Numbered from the stretch's first letter, positions 26,381-35,219 are shown. The stretch: 64,000 nucleotides of DNA from JARYGU01 sp033795365 (GCA_033795365.1 JARYGU010000002.1:310001-374000), one strand, 5' to 3'. Program-made: numbers and translations. The notes: generated by a model not told the origin, from the letters alone.

Positions 26381-27208
26381 ATGTCATTTATAGGCATATC
26401 CGGGATGCAATATTCCGGCGCGTCCATTTCGCATCACCGCATCATACTGGCCGAGGATTCCAACGTCTTCACCTCTATGATCAGCAAAAGGCTGAAGGAG
26501 CTCTTCGGTATCGACGTGGAGATCTGCCGCAGCTTCGAAGAGCTCGAGCTCGCCTATGACAAGTCGCCCGAGAAGATCACGCTAGCGATCTCCAACATCA
26601 ATCTTCCGGGTGCCGAAAAAGGCGAAGCTCTCAACTATCTGATCGATCTCAGCGTGCCGACCATCGTCTTTACCGGCACCTTTCAGCAGACCACGCGAGA
26701 TCAGCTCCTGTCCAAGGAGATCGTCGATTATATCATCAAGGACAATGTCTTTGCCGTGGACATGCTGGCGGAATCGGTCTGCCGCTTTCTCACCAACCAT
26801 CGGCATCATGTGCTGATCGTGGACGACAGCGCGACGGCGCGCGCGCTGCTTTCCACGCGCCTGAAGCGCTATAACTTCCGGGTGAGTGCTGCCGAAAACG
26901 GCAGCACGGCCCTTTCCATTCTAAGCAGCAATCCGGATATCGGCCTGATGATCACCGACTACAACATGCCCGATATCGACGGCTTCGAATTAACGCGGCG
27001 CATCCGCAGCTCCACCGGCTCGCACGAGCTGCGCATCATCGGCATTTCATCGTCCGCCGACCGGTTGCTTTCCGCGCGCTTCCTCAAGGCGGGCGGCAAC
27101 GATTTCATCATGCGCCCGTTTGTCGACGAGGAATTCTATTGCCGGGTCAACCAGAACCTCGACACCTTGATGCAGATCAAAACTGCTAGGCAAAGAGAAT
27201 ACGCATGA
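26381..27208 (+). CDS. double receiver-domain response regulator without output domain
   Basis: A 275-residue protein of two CheY-like receivers. Receiver 1 (about 19-138) keeps the acidic pocket AEDSN, but the phospho-acceptor position is Asn72 (AISNINLPG), where the neighbouring paralogue has Asp. Receiver 2 (about 142-270) has DD at 148-149 and the acceptor Asp193 (ITDYNMPDIDG); the conserved lysine is replaced by Arg (IMRPF). It may therefore be a phosphate sink or an adaptor, with receiver 1 acting as a phosphate-independent interface. Start MSFIGISGMQ with AAGG upstream. It precedes the related diguanylate cyclase by 328 bases. Confidence 0.85.
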   Translation: MSFIGISGMQYSGASISHHRIILAEDSNVFTSMISKRLKELFGIDVEICRSFEELELAYDKSPEKITLAISNINLPGAEKGEALNYLIDLSVPTIVFTGTFQQTTRDQLLSKEIVDYIIKDNVFAVDMLAESVCRFLTNHRHHVLIVDDSATARALLSTRLKRYNFRVSAAENGSTALSILSSNPDIGLMITDYNMPDIDGFELTRRIRSSTGSHELRIIGISSSADRLLSARFLKAGGNDFIMRPFVDEEFYCRVNQNLDTLMQIKTARQREYA

Positions 27209-27536
27209 TCGCATGCCGCCTGAGTTGCGCGGTTTCGAGACAATTCATGCATGGAAATCGAGCGCGTTAAACGCGTCGGGCGGATCTTTTCCGCGCCGCG
27301 CTTTGGCGCTCCGTTAAAATTCGCCGACGATCTTGGCGAAGCATTAGCCATGAATCGCGGGATCGGAAAGGTTTCCAAAGCGCTTTCTAAAAATATGCGA
27401 TAGCTAAAATAGAAGTTCTAGCAACGGGTTATCGCGAGATAAAATTAACTAACGTTACGTAAGGAACCTCACCGGCGATTAACCAGATCGTAAAGCCCGT
27501 AAGTTGTAATGCGCCGGACGAGAAAAGTTAACTAGG
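27209..27536. other. 328-base intergenic region before the diguanylate cyclase
   Basis: AT-rich in its right half (27390-27530), with no reading frame that looks real. It probably carries the promoter of the diguanylate cyclase gene. No clear operator is seen. Confidence 0.5.
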
Positions 27537-28877
27537 GTGCGAGACGACGTGGGAGCGGACAATTACCCGCAGCGCAAACCGGCATTTCTGCGCCATTCCG
27601 GGCAGAGGATTTTGCTGGTTGAAGATTCCCGCATGTTTTCGACAGCCATAAAATACCGGCTGGAAAAGGAACTGGGTGTCGAAGTCACCCATTGTGCCAG
27701 CATGGCGGCGCTTCAGGACGGCAGCATTGGCCGCCTCGGCGATTTCGCCCTTGCCGTCATGGACCTCAACCTGCCGGATGCGCCGAACTGCGAGGCGCTC
27801 GACTATGTGATCGCGCAAGGTATCACGCCGATCGTCTTTACGGGCGCCTTCAGCGACACCACGCGTGAAACGATTCTTGCCAAGAACGTGCTCGACTATG
27901 TGGTGAAGGACAAGCCTGCAGCCTTCCATCAACTGATCCTCGCAGTCGACCGCGCGCTGACAAGCGGACGGACGCGCGTCCTGATGGTCGATTCCGACCC
28001 GGAGGAGCTTCGCCGCCATGTCGGGCTGATGACGAAGCAGCATTTTCAGGTGCTTGCGACCGATACCGGTGCAAGCGCTCTCGACATGCTCGACGCGCCC
28101 GGCGACATCGACATGGTCATTACCGATCTTGGCCTTGCCGACATGGACGGCTTCAAGTTGCTGCTGGAAATCCGCGAGCGCTACAGTGACGAGAGCGTCC
28201 GGGTAATCGGTCTTTCCTCTTCGACAGACCGCATGGCCGCGGCCGATTTTCTGCGGGCAGGGGGCGACGAATACATCCAGAAACCGTTCCTGGCGGAAGA
28301 ATTCAGCAGCCGCCTCTTTCATGTGGCCGCAATTCAGAAGCGCATCCAGGCTCTCCACAGGATCGCTGCGCGCGACTACCTGACCGACATATACAATCGG
28401 CGCTATTTCTTCGAGGCTGGTCCGCGGCTTGTGGACCAGTCGATCCGCCGCAACCTGCCGGTCTCGATCGCCATCCTCGACATCGACCATTTCAAGCGGC
28501 TGAACGATACCTATGGGCACGAGGTGGGCGACGTCGTTCTGAAATCCGTCTCCGAGCGGCTGAAGGAACTGCTTGCGGGCAAACACCTTCTTGCGCGCCT
28601 CGGCGGCGAAGAATTCGGCATCATTTTTCAGGGCATGGAACTGGAGGCCGCCTCGGACTACTGCGAGAGCCTGCGCGCGGATCTCGCCGGACGTCCGATC
28701 AATGCCGATGACGAAATGCTGACGATCACCGTCTCGATCGGCCTGGCCGCGATCGCCGACAAGGAAACCTTCGACAACTACCTGAACGCGGCCGATCAGT
28801 TCCTCTATATGGCAAAGCATGCCGGACGGAACCGCGTGTTTTCGGAGCTTTCGCTAATGACGGCCCTGGCAGGCTAG
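27537..28877 (+). CDS. PleD-type diguanylate cyclase: two receivers plus GGDEF
   Basis: A 446-residue cytosolic signalling protein that should make cyclic di-GMP. Receiver 1 (about 23-140) has acceptor Asp76 in AVMDLNLPD; receiver 2 (about 147-262) has Asp197 in ITDLGLADMDG and the lysine in IQKPF. The GGDEF domain (about 275-440) has the active motif GGEEF at 356-360 and DIDHFKRLND. The inhibitory RxxD site is absent: the four residues at its place are AGKH. No EAL domain. The start is a GTG, without a strong ribosome binding site. The receivers are close paralogues of those in the preceding gene, so the pair probably arose by duplication and may share a kinase. Confidence 0.9.
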   Translation: MRDDVGADNYPQRKPAFLRHSGQRILLVEDSRMFSTAIKYRLEKELGVEVTHCASMAALQDGSIGRLGDFALAVMDLNLPDAPNCEALDYVIAQGITPIVFTGAFSDTTRETILAKNVLDYVVKDKPAAFHQLILAVDRALTSGRTRVLMVDSDPEELRRHVGLMTKQHFQVLATDTGASALDMLDAPGDIDMVITDLGLADMDGFKLLLEIRERYSDESVRVIGLSSSTDRMAAADFLRAGGDEYIQKPFLAEEFSSRLFHVAAIQKRIQALHRIAARDYLTDIYNRRYFFEAGPRLVDQSIRRNLPVSIAILDIDHFKRLNDTYGHEVGDVVLKSVSERLKELLAGKHLLARLGGEEFGIIFQGMELEAASDYCESLRADLAGRPINADDEMLTITVSIGLAAIADKETFDNYLNAADQFLYMAKHAGRNRVFSELSLMTALAG

Positions 28878-28894
28878 AGCCAAAACTCCCGCCT

Positions 28895-29923
28895 TCATCG
28901 CATCGCTGCGGCTGCAGCGGTCAATGTCAGCTTGCGTTCTGCACGCTCCTGCTGGGGCGAGCGATTGTAGAGCTCGCGGTAACATTTGGAGAAATGCGAG
29001 GCGGAGACGAAGCCGCAGGCGACCGCGACCTCGACCACCGGCATGGAGGATTGCACCAGAAGGTGGCGCGCGCGGTCGAGCCGTATTTCCAGATAGTAGC
29101 GCGCCGGCGAACGGCCCATCTCCTGGCGGAACAGCCGCTCGATCTGCCGGCGGGAGAGATCGGCGCTGTCGGCGATCTCCAGGAGCGACAACGGCTCGGA
29201 GAGATTGTTCTCCATCAGCTCGATGATCGAAAGCACCTTGGCGTTCTGAACGCCGAGACGCGCCCTCAGCGGCAGGCGCTGGCGATCGTGCGGACCGCGG
29301 ACGCGATCCGTCAACGCCTGTTCGCAGACGCGGTTGACGAGATTCTCGCCAAAATCCTGATCGATGAGGTTCAGCATCATGTCCAGCGATGCCGTGCCCC
29401 CGGCGCAAGTATAGATGTTGCTGTCGATCTCGTAGAGGTCGGCATAGACCTCCGCCTGCGGGAATGCCTCGGCAAAACCGGGCAGATTTTCCCAATGGAT
29501 CGCGCAACGCTTGCCCGAAAGCAGTCCCGCCTGCGCCAGCACATGCGCGCCGGTACAAAGCGATCCCACGGCCACGCCGCGATTGTAGACTTCGCGCAGC
29601 CAGGCATTCACCGACTTGTTGTAGAAGTCCTCCACATAGACGCCCGAACAGACCAGAACCATGGAAGGCCTGTTTTCTCCGCTCAGATATTTGCGCTCGT
29701 CGGCGAGCGAGGAGTTCACCTCGATGCCGATGCCGCTGGAGGCGAGCACCTGTTGACCGTCCGTCGACGACAGGCGCCAGGAATATGCCTCGTAACCGAG
29801 CATGCGATTGGCGATCCGCAACGTCTCGATGGCGGCGGAAAACGGCAGCATGGAAAAATTCGGCACGAGAAAGAAGACAATGGAACGCTTTTTGGACGGG
29901 GTTTTGCTCATCGGAAAATCCAT
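28895..29923 (-). CDS. GlxA-type AraC regulator, GbdR-like
   Basis: A 342-residue regulator: an N-terminal DJ-1/PfpI (class I glutaminase-like) domain (about 10-190, with the nucleophile-elbow segment VGSLCTGAHVLAQAG) and a C-terminal AraC DNA-binding domain (about 230-330, with LSLLEIADSADLSRRQIERL and ACGFVSASHFSKCYRE). This architecture is that of GbdR, the activator of glycine betaine and dimethylglycine catabolism in Pseudomonas. The neighbouring dehydrogenase-like and methyltransferase genes make the same role likely here. The start MDFPMSKTP has AAGG eight bases upstream; MSKTP is an alternative. A 296-base divergent region separates it from the GNAT gene. Confidence 0.85.
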   Translation of the reverse strand: MDFPMSKTPSKKRSIVFFLVPNFSMLPFSAAIETLRIANRMLGYEAYSWRLSSTDGQQVLASSGIGIEVNSSLADERKYLSGENRPSMVLVCSGVYVEDFYNKSVNAWLREVYNRGVAVGSLCTGAHVLAQAGLLSGKRCAIHWENLPGFAEAFPQAEVYADLYEIDSNIYTCAGGTASLDMMLNLIDQDFGENLVNRVCEQALTDRVRGPHDRQRLPLRARLGVQNAKVLSIIELMENNLSEPLSLLEIADSADLSRRQIERLFRQEMGRSPARYYLEIRLDRARHLLVQSSMPVVEVAVACGFVSASHFSKCYRELYNRSPQQERAERKLTLTAAAAAMR

Positions 29924-29971
29924 GCTCGGAGCCTTGTCACAAAAAGGTCGCGCGGAAACGGTCGCCATGGT

Positions 29972-29986
29972 TGTCGTTTTGCGACA
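29972..29986. promoter_or_regulatory. dyad TGTCG-N5-CGACA upstream of the GbdR-like gene
   Basis: A perfect 5+5 inverted repeat, TGTCG-TTTTG-CGACA, about 50 bases upstream of the regulator start, with a further TTTGCGACA at 30089-30097. A similar dyad lies in the methyltransferase cluster (41012-41023). It may be the regulator's own binding site. Confidence 0.4.
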
Positions 29987-30219
29987 TTGGCATGGAAAGC
30001 AACGACTGTGAAGCGGGCGGTTTGCCTTTTTTCTCAGCCTGTTCGGAAGGAAAGCCGGAACGGATGCAATCACGGATCGCTATGGCGATTTGCGACACCT
30101 ATCGGCCACCCGTTCTTCTTTCGGCCATTCAAATCCGTGATGAAACCGCAACGCGGATGCATTTGACACGCTCCGTCTATCCCTTAAGTGAATGATATCG
30201 CTCATTGACGGAGATATCT

Positions 30220-30810
30220 ATGCTAGCCGATGGTTACACCGATGTGCCCGCGGGCAAGCTTGCGGCTGTGGTCACTTCGCTCGAAATGCGGGCGCCGGCA
30301 AAGACGGCTCACGGTCCGGACCGGCCCGATCTGGTGCTGAAGCGGATGGAATCGCCGGATCCGGACTGGTACCGCGACCTCTACCGGCGGGTGGGGACGG
30401 ACTGGCTTTGGGTCTCGCGCCTCGCCATGCCGGACGACAAGCTTCGATCGATCCTCAACGACCCGTTAGTCGAGGTATGGGCCGTGATGAAGGACGGGCG
30501 GAGCGAAGGGTTGCTGGAGCTCGATTGTCGCGAGGAGGGCGAGTGCGAACTGGCCTTCTTCGGCCTTGCCGCTTCGATCATCGGTCAGGGGGCCGGACGC
30601 TGGTTGATGAACCGGGCGATCGAAAGGGCATGGTCCAAGCCGATTTCCCGTTTCTGGGTGCATACCTGCACGATCGATTCACCGCAGGCGCTCGGCTTCT
30701 ACATTCGCTCGGGATTCGTGCCTTACAAGCGTCAGATCGAGATTTTCGACGATCCGCGGCTTCTCGGCCTTTTGCCGAAGGAGGCGGCACCCCAGGTGCC
30801 GGTGCTTTGA
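30220..30810 (+). CDS. GNAT-family N-acetyltransferase
   Basis: A 196-residue protein with the acetyl-CoA binding region of the GNAT fold: ELAFFGLAASIIGQGAGRWL matches motif A (Q/RxxGxG/A as GQGAGRW), followed by the C-terminal ALGFYIRSGFVPYKRQIEIF strand pair. GNAT enzymes acetylate amines of small molecules or proteins. It is divergent from the GbdR-like gene and could belong to the same regulon, but its substrate is unknown. The start at 30220 has GGAG seven bases upstream; a TTG five codons earlier is possible but weaker. Confidence 0.82.
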   Translation: MLADGYTDVPAGKLAAVVTSLEMRAPAKTAHGPDRPDLVLKRMESPDPDWYRDLYRRVGTDWLWVSRLAMPDDKLRSILNDPLVEVWAVMKDGRSEGLLELDCREEGECELAFFGLAASIIGQGAGRWLMNRAIERAWSKPISRFWVHTCTIDSPQALGFYIRSGFVPYKRQIEIFDDPRLLGLLPKEAAPQVPVL

Positions 30811-30922
30811 TCGGGGAATGAAGGGCGGGACAGGAAAACCGCCAAGCGATGGATCTTTGGGATCGATCACGCCTGGCGGCTATGGGCTCGGCGATTTTCT
30901 ACGGCGTTACGACAATCCGATG

Positions 30923-31123
30923 TCATCGTCTCTTGCATCCGCCTTCATTGCTGTCGACGGCAGGAAAGCCGATGTCCTTCATGACATCGAACGGAAGGCT
31001 TTCGAGTTCCTGTTCGGCGCGGTGAAGACGCCACGCGACGACCGCGCGCTCAGCCACATGCGCAAGCGCCGATAAGATGCCGCCGTAACGGCCGTGTTGG
31101 TAACCTAAGGTAAGACTCGTCAT
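30923..31123 (-). CDS. DUF1127 small protein, 66 aa
   Basis: A 66-residue basic protein with the DUF1127 core: RLHRAEQELESLPFDVMKDIGFP, i.e. a short helix with L..L....L.DIG. Members of this alphaproteobacterial family bind RNA or modulate stress and phosphate or carbon metabolism in the few studied cases. AAGGA lies eight bases before the ATG. It is one of two DUF1127 genes here on the minus strand, and both have the same 13-base motif upstream. Specific role unknown. Confidence 0.8.
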   Translation of the reverse strand: MTSLTLGYQHGRYGGILSALAHVAERAVVAWRLHRAEQELESLPFDVMKDIGFPAVDSNEGGCKRR

Positions 31124-31202
31124 TTTCAGGGTCCTTTCGATCCGGGAGGCTTATCGAACGAAAGGTCGCGACCTTGGAATGATAATGCCGCGGCCTAATT
31201 CA

Positions 31203-31225
31203 TCAATCAAACGAATATAATTGAT
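31203..31225 (-). promoter_or_regulatory. shared motif and dyad upstream of the first DUF1127 gene
   Basis: TCAATCAAACGAA (31203-31215) is repeated exactly upstream of the second DUF1127 gene. Here it overlaps an inverted repeat ATCAAT-N12-ATTGAT (31202-31225), a LysR-type site in size and shape. Confidence 0.5.
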
Positions 31226-31233
31226 CTCAGTCA

Positions 31234-31452
31234 TCAGATTTCGTCATGGTTCCAGAGCTGCGGCCAACCGATATCCCGCTTAAGCTCCGGCGGCAGCTTG
31301 TTGAGCTCGCGAATGGCTTGCTGATGGGCGATGCGGTGCTGACGGCGTTTCAAGGCGTCACCGAAAAACCGCCTGACGGAGAAGGCGAAGCCCTTGGCAG
31401 ACAGTTTAACGGCGAAAATCTCGCCGTTTTCATGTATTTTCCTATCGAGCAT
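31234..31452 (-). CDS. DUF1127 small protein, 72 aa
   Basis: A 72-residue basic protein ending with the DUF1127 helix RIAHQQAIRELNKLPPELKR then DIGWP. The start MLDRKIHEN is set by a perfect AGGAGG eight bases upstream; the frame is open for eight more codons that cover this site. It faces the LysR gene across a 114-base divergent region, which makes LysR its likely regulator. It resembles the neighbouring DUF1127 protein only in the core motif, so recent duplication is not obvious. Confidence 0.8.
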   Translation of the reverse strand: MLDRKIHENGEIFAVKLSAKGFAFSVRRFFGDALKRRQHRIAHQQAIRELNKLPPELKRDIGWPQLWNHDEI

Positions 31453-31508
31453 GGTGAATTCCTCCTTTCCTCTCATTTCGTGGATTGACTATCGCACCGG
31501 CTGGTAGT

Positions 31509-31521
31509 TCAATCAAACGAA
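31509..31521. promoter_or_regulatory. shared 13-base motif in the LysR/DUF1127 divergent promoter
   Basis: TCAATCAAACGAA, identical to 31203-31215. An 8-base inverted pair, TCATTTCG (31473-31480) and CGAAATGA (31518-31525), overlaps it. Candidate LysR binding region. Confidence 0.5.
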
Positions 31522-31566
31522 ATGAAATGATGTTGAGCATCAAAATAACTTAATGTGGAGGCCACG

Positions 31567-32484
31567 ATGAATGTGATGATGCGTCAGTCGCTGCCGCTTC
31601 TGGAGCTGGATATCCTGCGGACCTTTGTGGCGATCGCGGAGACAGGCAATTTCACGACGGCCGCGGAAACCGTGCACCGCACGCCGTCGGCGGTGTCGAT
31701 GCAGATCAAGAAGCTGGAGGAGTTGCTGGGGTGCATGCTTTTCCGCCGCGACGCCCGCTCGGTGGTGCTCACCCATCACGGCGAGGTCCTGCTTTCCTAT
31801 GCGCGCCGGTTGCTGGCGCTCAGCAACGAGGCCGTCTCCCGCTTCATGATGCCGGAGATGAATGGCGTCGTCAGGCTCGGCGCTCCCGACGACGTCGGCG
31901 AGCTCATCCTGCCGGAGGTGCTGAAGCGCTTCGGTGAAAGCTTTCCGTCGATCGCGGTCAATGTCTCGATCGAATCGAGCGGCAGCCTGCGCCGCGCGGT
32001 TGCGGAGCGCCGGCTCGATCTGGCGATCTTCAACGCGCCGGACAGCAACGCGCCGGTTCCGGGCGAGACACTGATGACCGAACAGCTCGTCTGGGCCGGC
32101 AAGAGCTGCGGCAACGCTCATCTGAAGCATCCGCTGCCGGTATCTGTCTGGGAGGAGGGCTGCATCTGGCGGGCGAAGGCGCTCGAAGAGCTGAGCCGGT
32201 CGGGGCGCGATTTCCGGATCGCCTATTTCTGCGCCCACCATATGGGGCAGCGAGCGGCGATCCGCGCCGATCTCGCCGTCGCGCCCTTGGCGCGCTTCCT
32301 CGTCGGCGACGACATGGTGGCTCTGACTGAAAAGGACGGCCTTCCCGATCTCGGCTTTTACCATATCGGCATGGTCATCGCCGACGACATCGAGGCTCCG
32401 GCACTCGCGGTCGCGGACTATATCCGCGGCGCTTTCGCCCGCATGGAACGCCGACCGAAGGAAGTGCTTCCCGTCGCCTGCTGA
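31567..32484 (+). CDS. LysR-family transcriptional regulator
   Basis: A 305-residue LysR regulator: N-terminal winged helix-turn-helix (about 12-70, with FVAIAETGNFTTAAETVHRT and SAVSMQIKKLE) and a periplasmic-binding-like effector domain (about 92-295). The start is placed at the ATG at 31567 because the GGAG upstream falls six bases before it; an in-frame GTG four codons earlier includes that site. Divergent to a DUF1127 gene, as is common for LysR regulators and their target. Ligand unknown. Confidence 0.88.
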   Translation: MNVMMRQSLPLLELDILRTFVAIAETGNFTTAAETVHRTPSAVSMQIKKLEELLGCMLFRRDARSVVLTHHGEVLLSYARRLLALSNEAVSRFMMPEMNGVVRLGAPDDVGELILPEVLKRFGESFPSIAVNVSIESSGSLRRAVAERRLDLAIFNAPDSNAPVPGETLMTEQLVWAGKSCGNAHLKHPLPVSVWEEGCIWRAKALEELSRSGRDFRIAYFCAHHMGQRAAIRADLAVAPLARFLVGDDMVALTEKDGLPDLGFYHIGMVIADDIEAPALAVADYIRGAFARMERRPKEVLPVAC

Positions 32485-32548
32485 TCGAGAGGGTTCGAAG
32501 GAGAGCCGGGGCTCTGCCCTTCATCCTCCCGACCTCGATCGGAGCAAG

Positions 32549-32590
32549 CTCCCTCGCCCCGTGAGCGGGGAGAGGGTTAGGGTGAGGGGC
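32549..32590. repeat. palindromic rhizobial intergenic repeat
   Basis: A GC-rich palindrome (CTCGCCCC-GTGAG-CGGGGAGAG core) followed by GGTTAGGGTGAGGGGC. Elements of this sequence are scattered between genes in many rhizobial genomes as short non-coding repeats. Here it lies between the convergent LysR and corrinoid-activator genes, where its stem could also end transcription. Confidence 0.55.
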
Positions 32591-32607
32591 CTGCAAACGT
32601 TGCTACG

Positions 32608-34638
32608 TCATTCCCGATTGCGCCGCCGTCTCCGTCCGCCGCCGTCTCCACCGGGATCATTCGCCAATGTCTTGCGCTCCGGCAGTGTGACGACGCTTGC
32701 GAGATGCGGGAAGGCGTCCGCCTTGTTCGGCAGCGCCATGGCATGAACGAAATGCTCCTGAAATTTTGCTTCAAGAGCCGTCTCTATCTTCTCGATTTTG
32801 CTGACGGTTGTCTCGATTTCGCGGCGGTGGCCGCGGTTGAGCAGCGCCATCAGCGCGCCGGTGCCGGCGGCGTTGCCGACAGCTTTCACCTCGGCGAGAT
32901 CGCAGTCCGGAATAAGACCCAGAACCATCGCATATTTCGGATCGATGAAGGAGCCGAAGGCGCCGGCAAAGCGGATCGTGTCCACGTGATCGACGCCCTG
33001 CTTTTCCATGAGCAGCTTGATGCCGGCATAGAGCGCGGCCTTGGCGAGCTGGATCGCCCGGACGTCGTTCTGCGTCACGATGATGCGCTGTTCGCCGTCA
33101 TGGAGCAGGTAGGAGAAGGTTCTGCCGTTCTGGATGATGCGCGGGCTCTTTTCCGCCATCGCGCCGTCGACCACGCCATCCTCTGAAATTATGCCCGTCA
33201 GATACATTTCGGCGACCACCTCGATGATCGCGGAGCCGCAGATGCCGGTGATGCCCACGGCCGCGGCGGCCTCGGCAAAGCCGTCCTCGTCCGACCACTT
33301 GTCGACGCCGATGACGCGGAATTTCGGCTCCAGCGTTTGCGCGTCGATACGCACCCGTTCGATCGCGCCGGGGGCGGCGCGCTGACCGGCGGAGATTTCC
33401 GCTCCCTCGAAGGCCGGGCCGGTCGGAGAGGAGGCCGCGACGACACGGTTGCGGTTCCCGAGCACTATCTCAGCATTGGTGCCGACATCGACCAGCAGCA
33501 TCATCCTGTCCTGGCGGTAGGGACCTTCCGCAAGCGTCGCGCCTGCGGCATCCGCACCGACATGGCCGGCGATGCAGGGCAGCATATAGACGCGCGCGCC
33601 GCGGTTGACGTCGATGTCGATCTCATGTGCCCAGTATTGCAGCGCGCCCGAGACCGCCAGCGCGAACGGCGCCTGGCCGAGCTCGGTCGGGTCTATGCCG
33701 AGAAAGAGATGATGCATGATCGGGTTGCCGACGAAGACAGCGTCGAGGATGTCGTGCCGGTCGATACCGCCTTCGGCGCAGACCTTGCCGATCAGCTCGT
33801 TGATCGCCTGGCGCACGGCCTTCGTCATGGCTTCGCGTCCGTCCGGATTCATCATCACATAGGAAACGCGGCTCATCAGGTCCTCGCCGAAGCGGATCTG
33901 CGGGTTCGACGTACCCGAGGAACCGACGATGCGGCCGGAGAGCAACGAGACGAGATGCATGGCGATCGTCGTCGACCCGATATCGCAGGCGATCCCGTAG
34001 GCCTCGTTCTTGAGGCCCGGCCAGAGGCCGACGATGAAGGGGCGCGAGGAATCCATATCGCGATGGATCGCCGCCGTCACGCCCCAGTTGCCCTTGCGCA
34101 GGGCCGATTGCACCTGCGGGACGACATGCGAGGCGACGAGCAGGTCCTTCCAGCCCCAGTCCTTCTCCAGCACCGCCTTCAGCCGGTCGAGATCGCCGAG
34201 GGGTTTGTGCATGTCCGGCTCGTCCACCTCGACATAGCAGAGCTGCACGGCGGCATTGCGCTCGATCACGCGGTCGGTCGCGGCCTTGCGCACGACCTGG
34301 GCGTTGACCACGGTATCCTGCGGAACGTCGATGACGAGATCGCCGAGGATCTGCGAGGAGCAGGAAAGGCGCCGGCCTTCCGGCAGCCCGCGCACGGCTT
34401 CGTAGCGATCCTCCTTCGGCCCCTTCTGCGAGATGTGGTCGAGCGAGGAGACGATCTTGTGCTTGGCGAAACTGCCTTCCTGCACCGAAACCTGACAGCG
34501 CCCGCAGGTCGCCCGCCCGCCGCAGACGCTTTCGACATAGACGCCGAGCTGGCGTGCGGCTTCTAGCACGGGCGTTCCGACAGGGAAACGGCCGCGCTTG
34601 CCGGAGGGCATGAAAAGGACGAGGGGATCGGAGTTCAT
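32608..34638 (-). CDS. RamA-like corrinoid activation protein (2Fe-2S ferredoxin + ASKHA ATPase)
   Basis: A 676-residue protein that in its family reduces inactive Co(II) corrinoid proteins to Co(I) with ATP. The N-terminal ferredoxin domain has cysteines at 39, 45, 48 and 93 (SVCGGRATCGRC and LSCSS), the plant-type 2Fe-2S pattern. The rest is the DUF4445/RACo ASKHA region with ACDIGSTTIAMHL and LLVDVGTNAEIVLG as phosphate-binding motifs. The last 14 residues (GGDGGGRRRRRNRE) are an extra basic tail. It lies downstream of the pterin methyltransferase and BrnTA on the same strand. It is expected to serve the corrinoid protein at 40.2-40.9 kb. Confidence 0.9.
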   Translation of the reverse strand: MNSDPLVLFMPSGKRGRFPVGTPVLEAARQLGVYVESVCGGRATCGRCQVSVQEGSFAKHKIVSSLDHISQKGPKEDRYEAVRGLPEGRRLSCSSQILGDLVIDVPQDTVVNAQVVRKAATDRVIERNAAVQLCYVEVDEPDMHKPLGDLDRLKAVLEKDWGWKDLLVASHVVPQVQSALRKGNWGVTAAIHRDMDSSRPFIVGLWPGLKNEAYGIACDIGSTTIAMHLVSLLSGRIVGSSGTSNPQIRFGEDLMSRVSYVMMNPDGREAMTKAVRQAINELIGKVCAEGGIDRHDILDAVFVGNPIMHHLFLGIDPTELGQAPFALAVSGALQYWAHEIDIDVNRGARVYMLPCIAGHVGADAAGATLAEGPYRQDRMMLLVDVGTNAEIVLGNRNRVVAASSPTGPAFEGAEISAGQRAAPGAIERVRIDAQTLEPKFRVIGVDKWSDEDGFAEAAAAVGITGICGSAIIEVVAEMYLTGIISEDGVVDGAMAEKSPRIIQNGRTFSYLLHDGEQRIIVTQNDVRAIQLAKAALYAGIKLLMEKQGVDHVDTIRFAGAFGSFIDPKYAMVLGLIPDCDLAEVKAVGNAAGTGALMALLNRGHRREIETTVSKIEKIETALEAKFQEHFVHAMALPNKADAFPHLASVVTLPERKTLANDPGGDGGGRRRRRNRE

Positions 34639-34674
34639 ATGGAGTGTTCCGGCAAGCGCTGGTGCTGAGGGATG

Positions 34675-34935
34675 CTATTTGGAGACGGTTCGCTCGAGGG
34701 CTTCGCGAATGAAGCGCGTATAGGGAATTCCTCGTTCCTTCGCCTTCTGCTTTATGGCACGCAGGAGATTCTCGGGCAGGCGCATGTTCAACTGGGCAGA
34801 TTTCTTTTCGAATTCGAAGCGAGTCGGCTTGAAGCCGGAGAGATCATATTCGGACAAGTCTGCGGTCTCGACGAAATTTTCGGCTTCCTCGTCGGAGCGG
34901 AATGCCGGAAGCTTCTTCAGATCATTCTTGCTCAT
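34675..34935 (-). CDS. brnA: BrnA antitoxin
   Basis: An 86-residue antitoxin. The C-terminal half is a ribbon-helix-helix DNA-binding domain (SAQLNMRLPENLLRAIKQKA followed by KERGIPYTRFIREALE). The N-terminal part, with EEAENFVETADLSEYD, is the BrnA/CopG-like toxin-binding region. Its start lies 14 bases inside the toxin gene, the usual toxin-first order for BrnTA. With the toxin it should repress its own operon at the palindrome upstream. The pair sits between the pterin methyltransferase and the corrinoid activator on the same strand. Confidence 0.88.
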   Translation of the reverse strand: MSKNDLKKLPAFRSDEEAENFVETADLSEYDLSGFKPTRFEFEKKSAQLNMRLPENLLRAIKQKAKERGIPYTRFIREALERTVSK

Positions 34936-35209
34936 ATCGCCTGATCTCCCGTTCGTGCATGTATCGCGCGCTGATCGGTCTTATAAAGTTCCGTCCTCCG
35001 ATCTCGCGAAGGGTGAAGACCACGAAGACGTAGCGTTTCCCGGCAGTGCGGCCGATCGCCCTCAACCGCTCTTCGCCCCGGACCGGATCCGTGTGGACTG
35101 CAATGTCGCCGTCAAAGAGACTTTCGATTTCCTCTTTCGATACACCGTGTTTCGCGCATTTCGGCCAGTTGCCCTGATCCCAGTCGAAACCCGCGATGAT
35201 TCTGTGCAT
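34922..35209 (-). CDS. brnT: BrnT toxin
   Basis: A 95-residue toxin of the BrnT family, a ribonuclease with a RelE-like fold. The family pattern is clear: FDWDQGNWPKCAKHGVSKEE at the start, DPVRGEERLRAIGRTAGKRY in the middle and RPISARYMHEREIRRYEQE at the end, with the conserved arginine/histidine residues of the active site. It overlaps the antitoxin gene and follows a perfect 14-bp palindrome. Its presence inside the methyltransferase cluster looks like an insertion that did not break a gene. Confidence 0.9.
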   Translation of the reverse strand: MHRIIAGFDWDQGNWPKCAKHGVSKEEIESLFDGDIAVHTDPVRGEERLRAIGRTAGKRYVFVVFTLREIGGRNFIRPISARYMHEREIRRYEQE

Positions 35210-35219
35210 ATGCTATACC

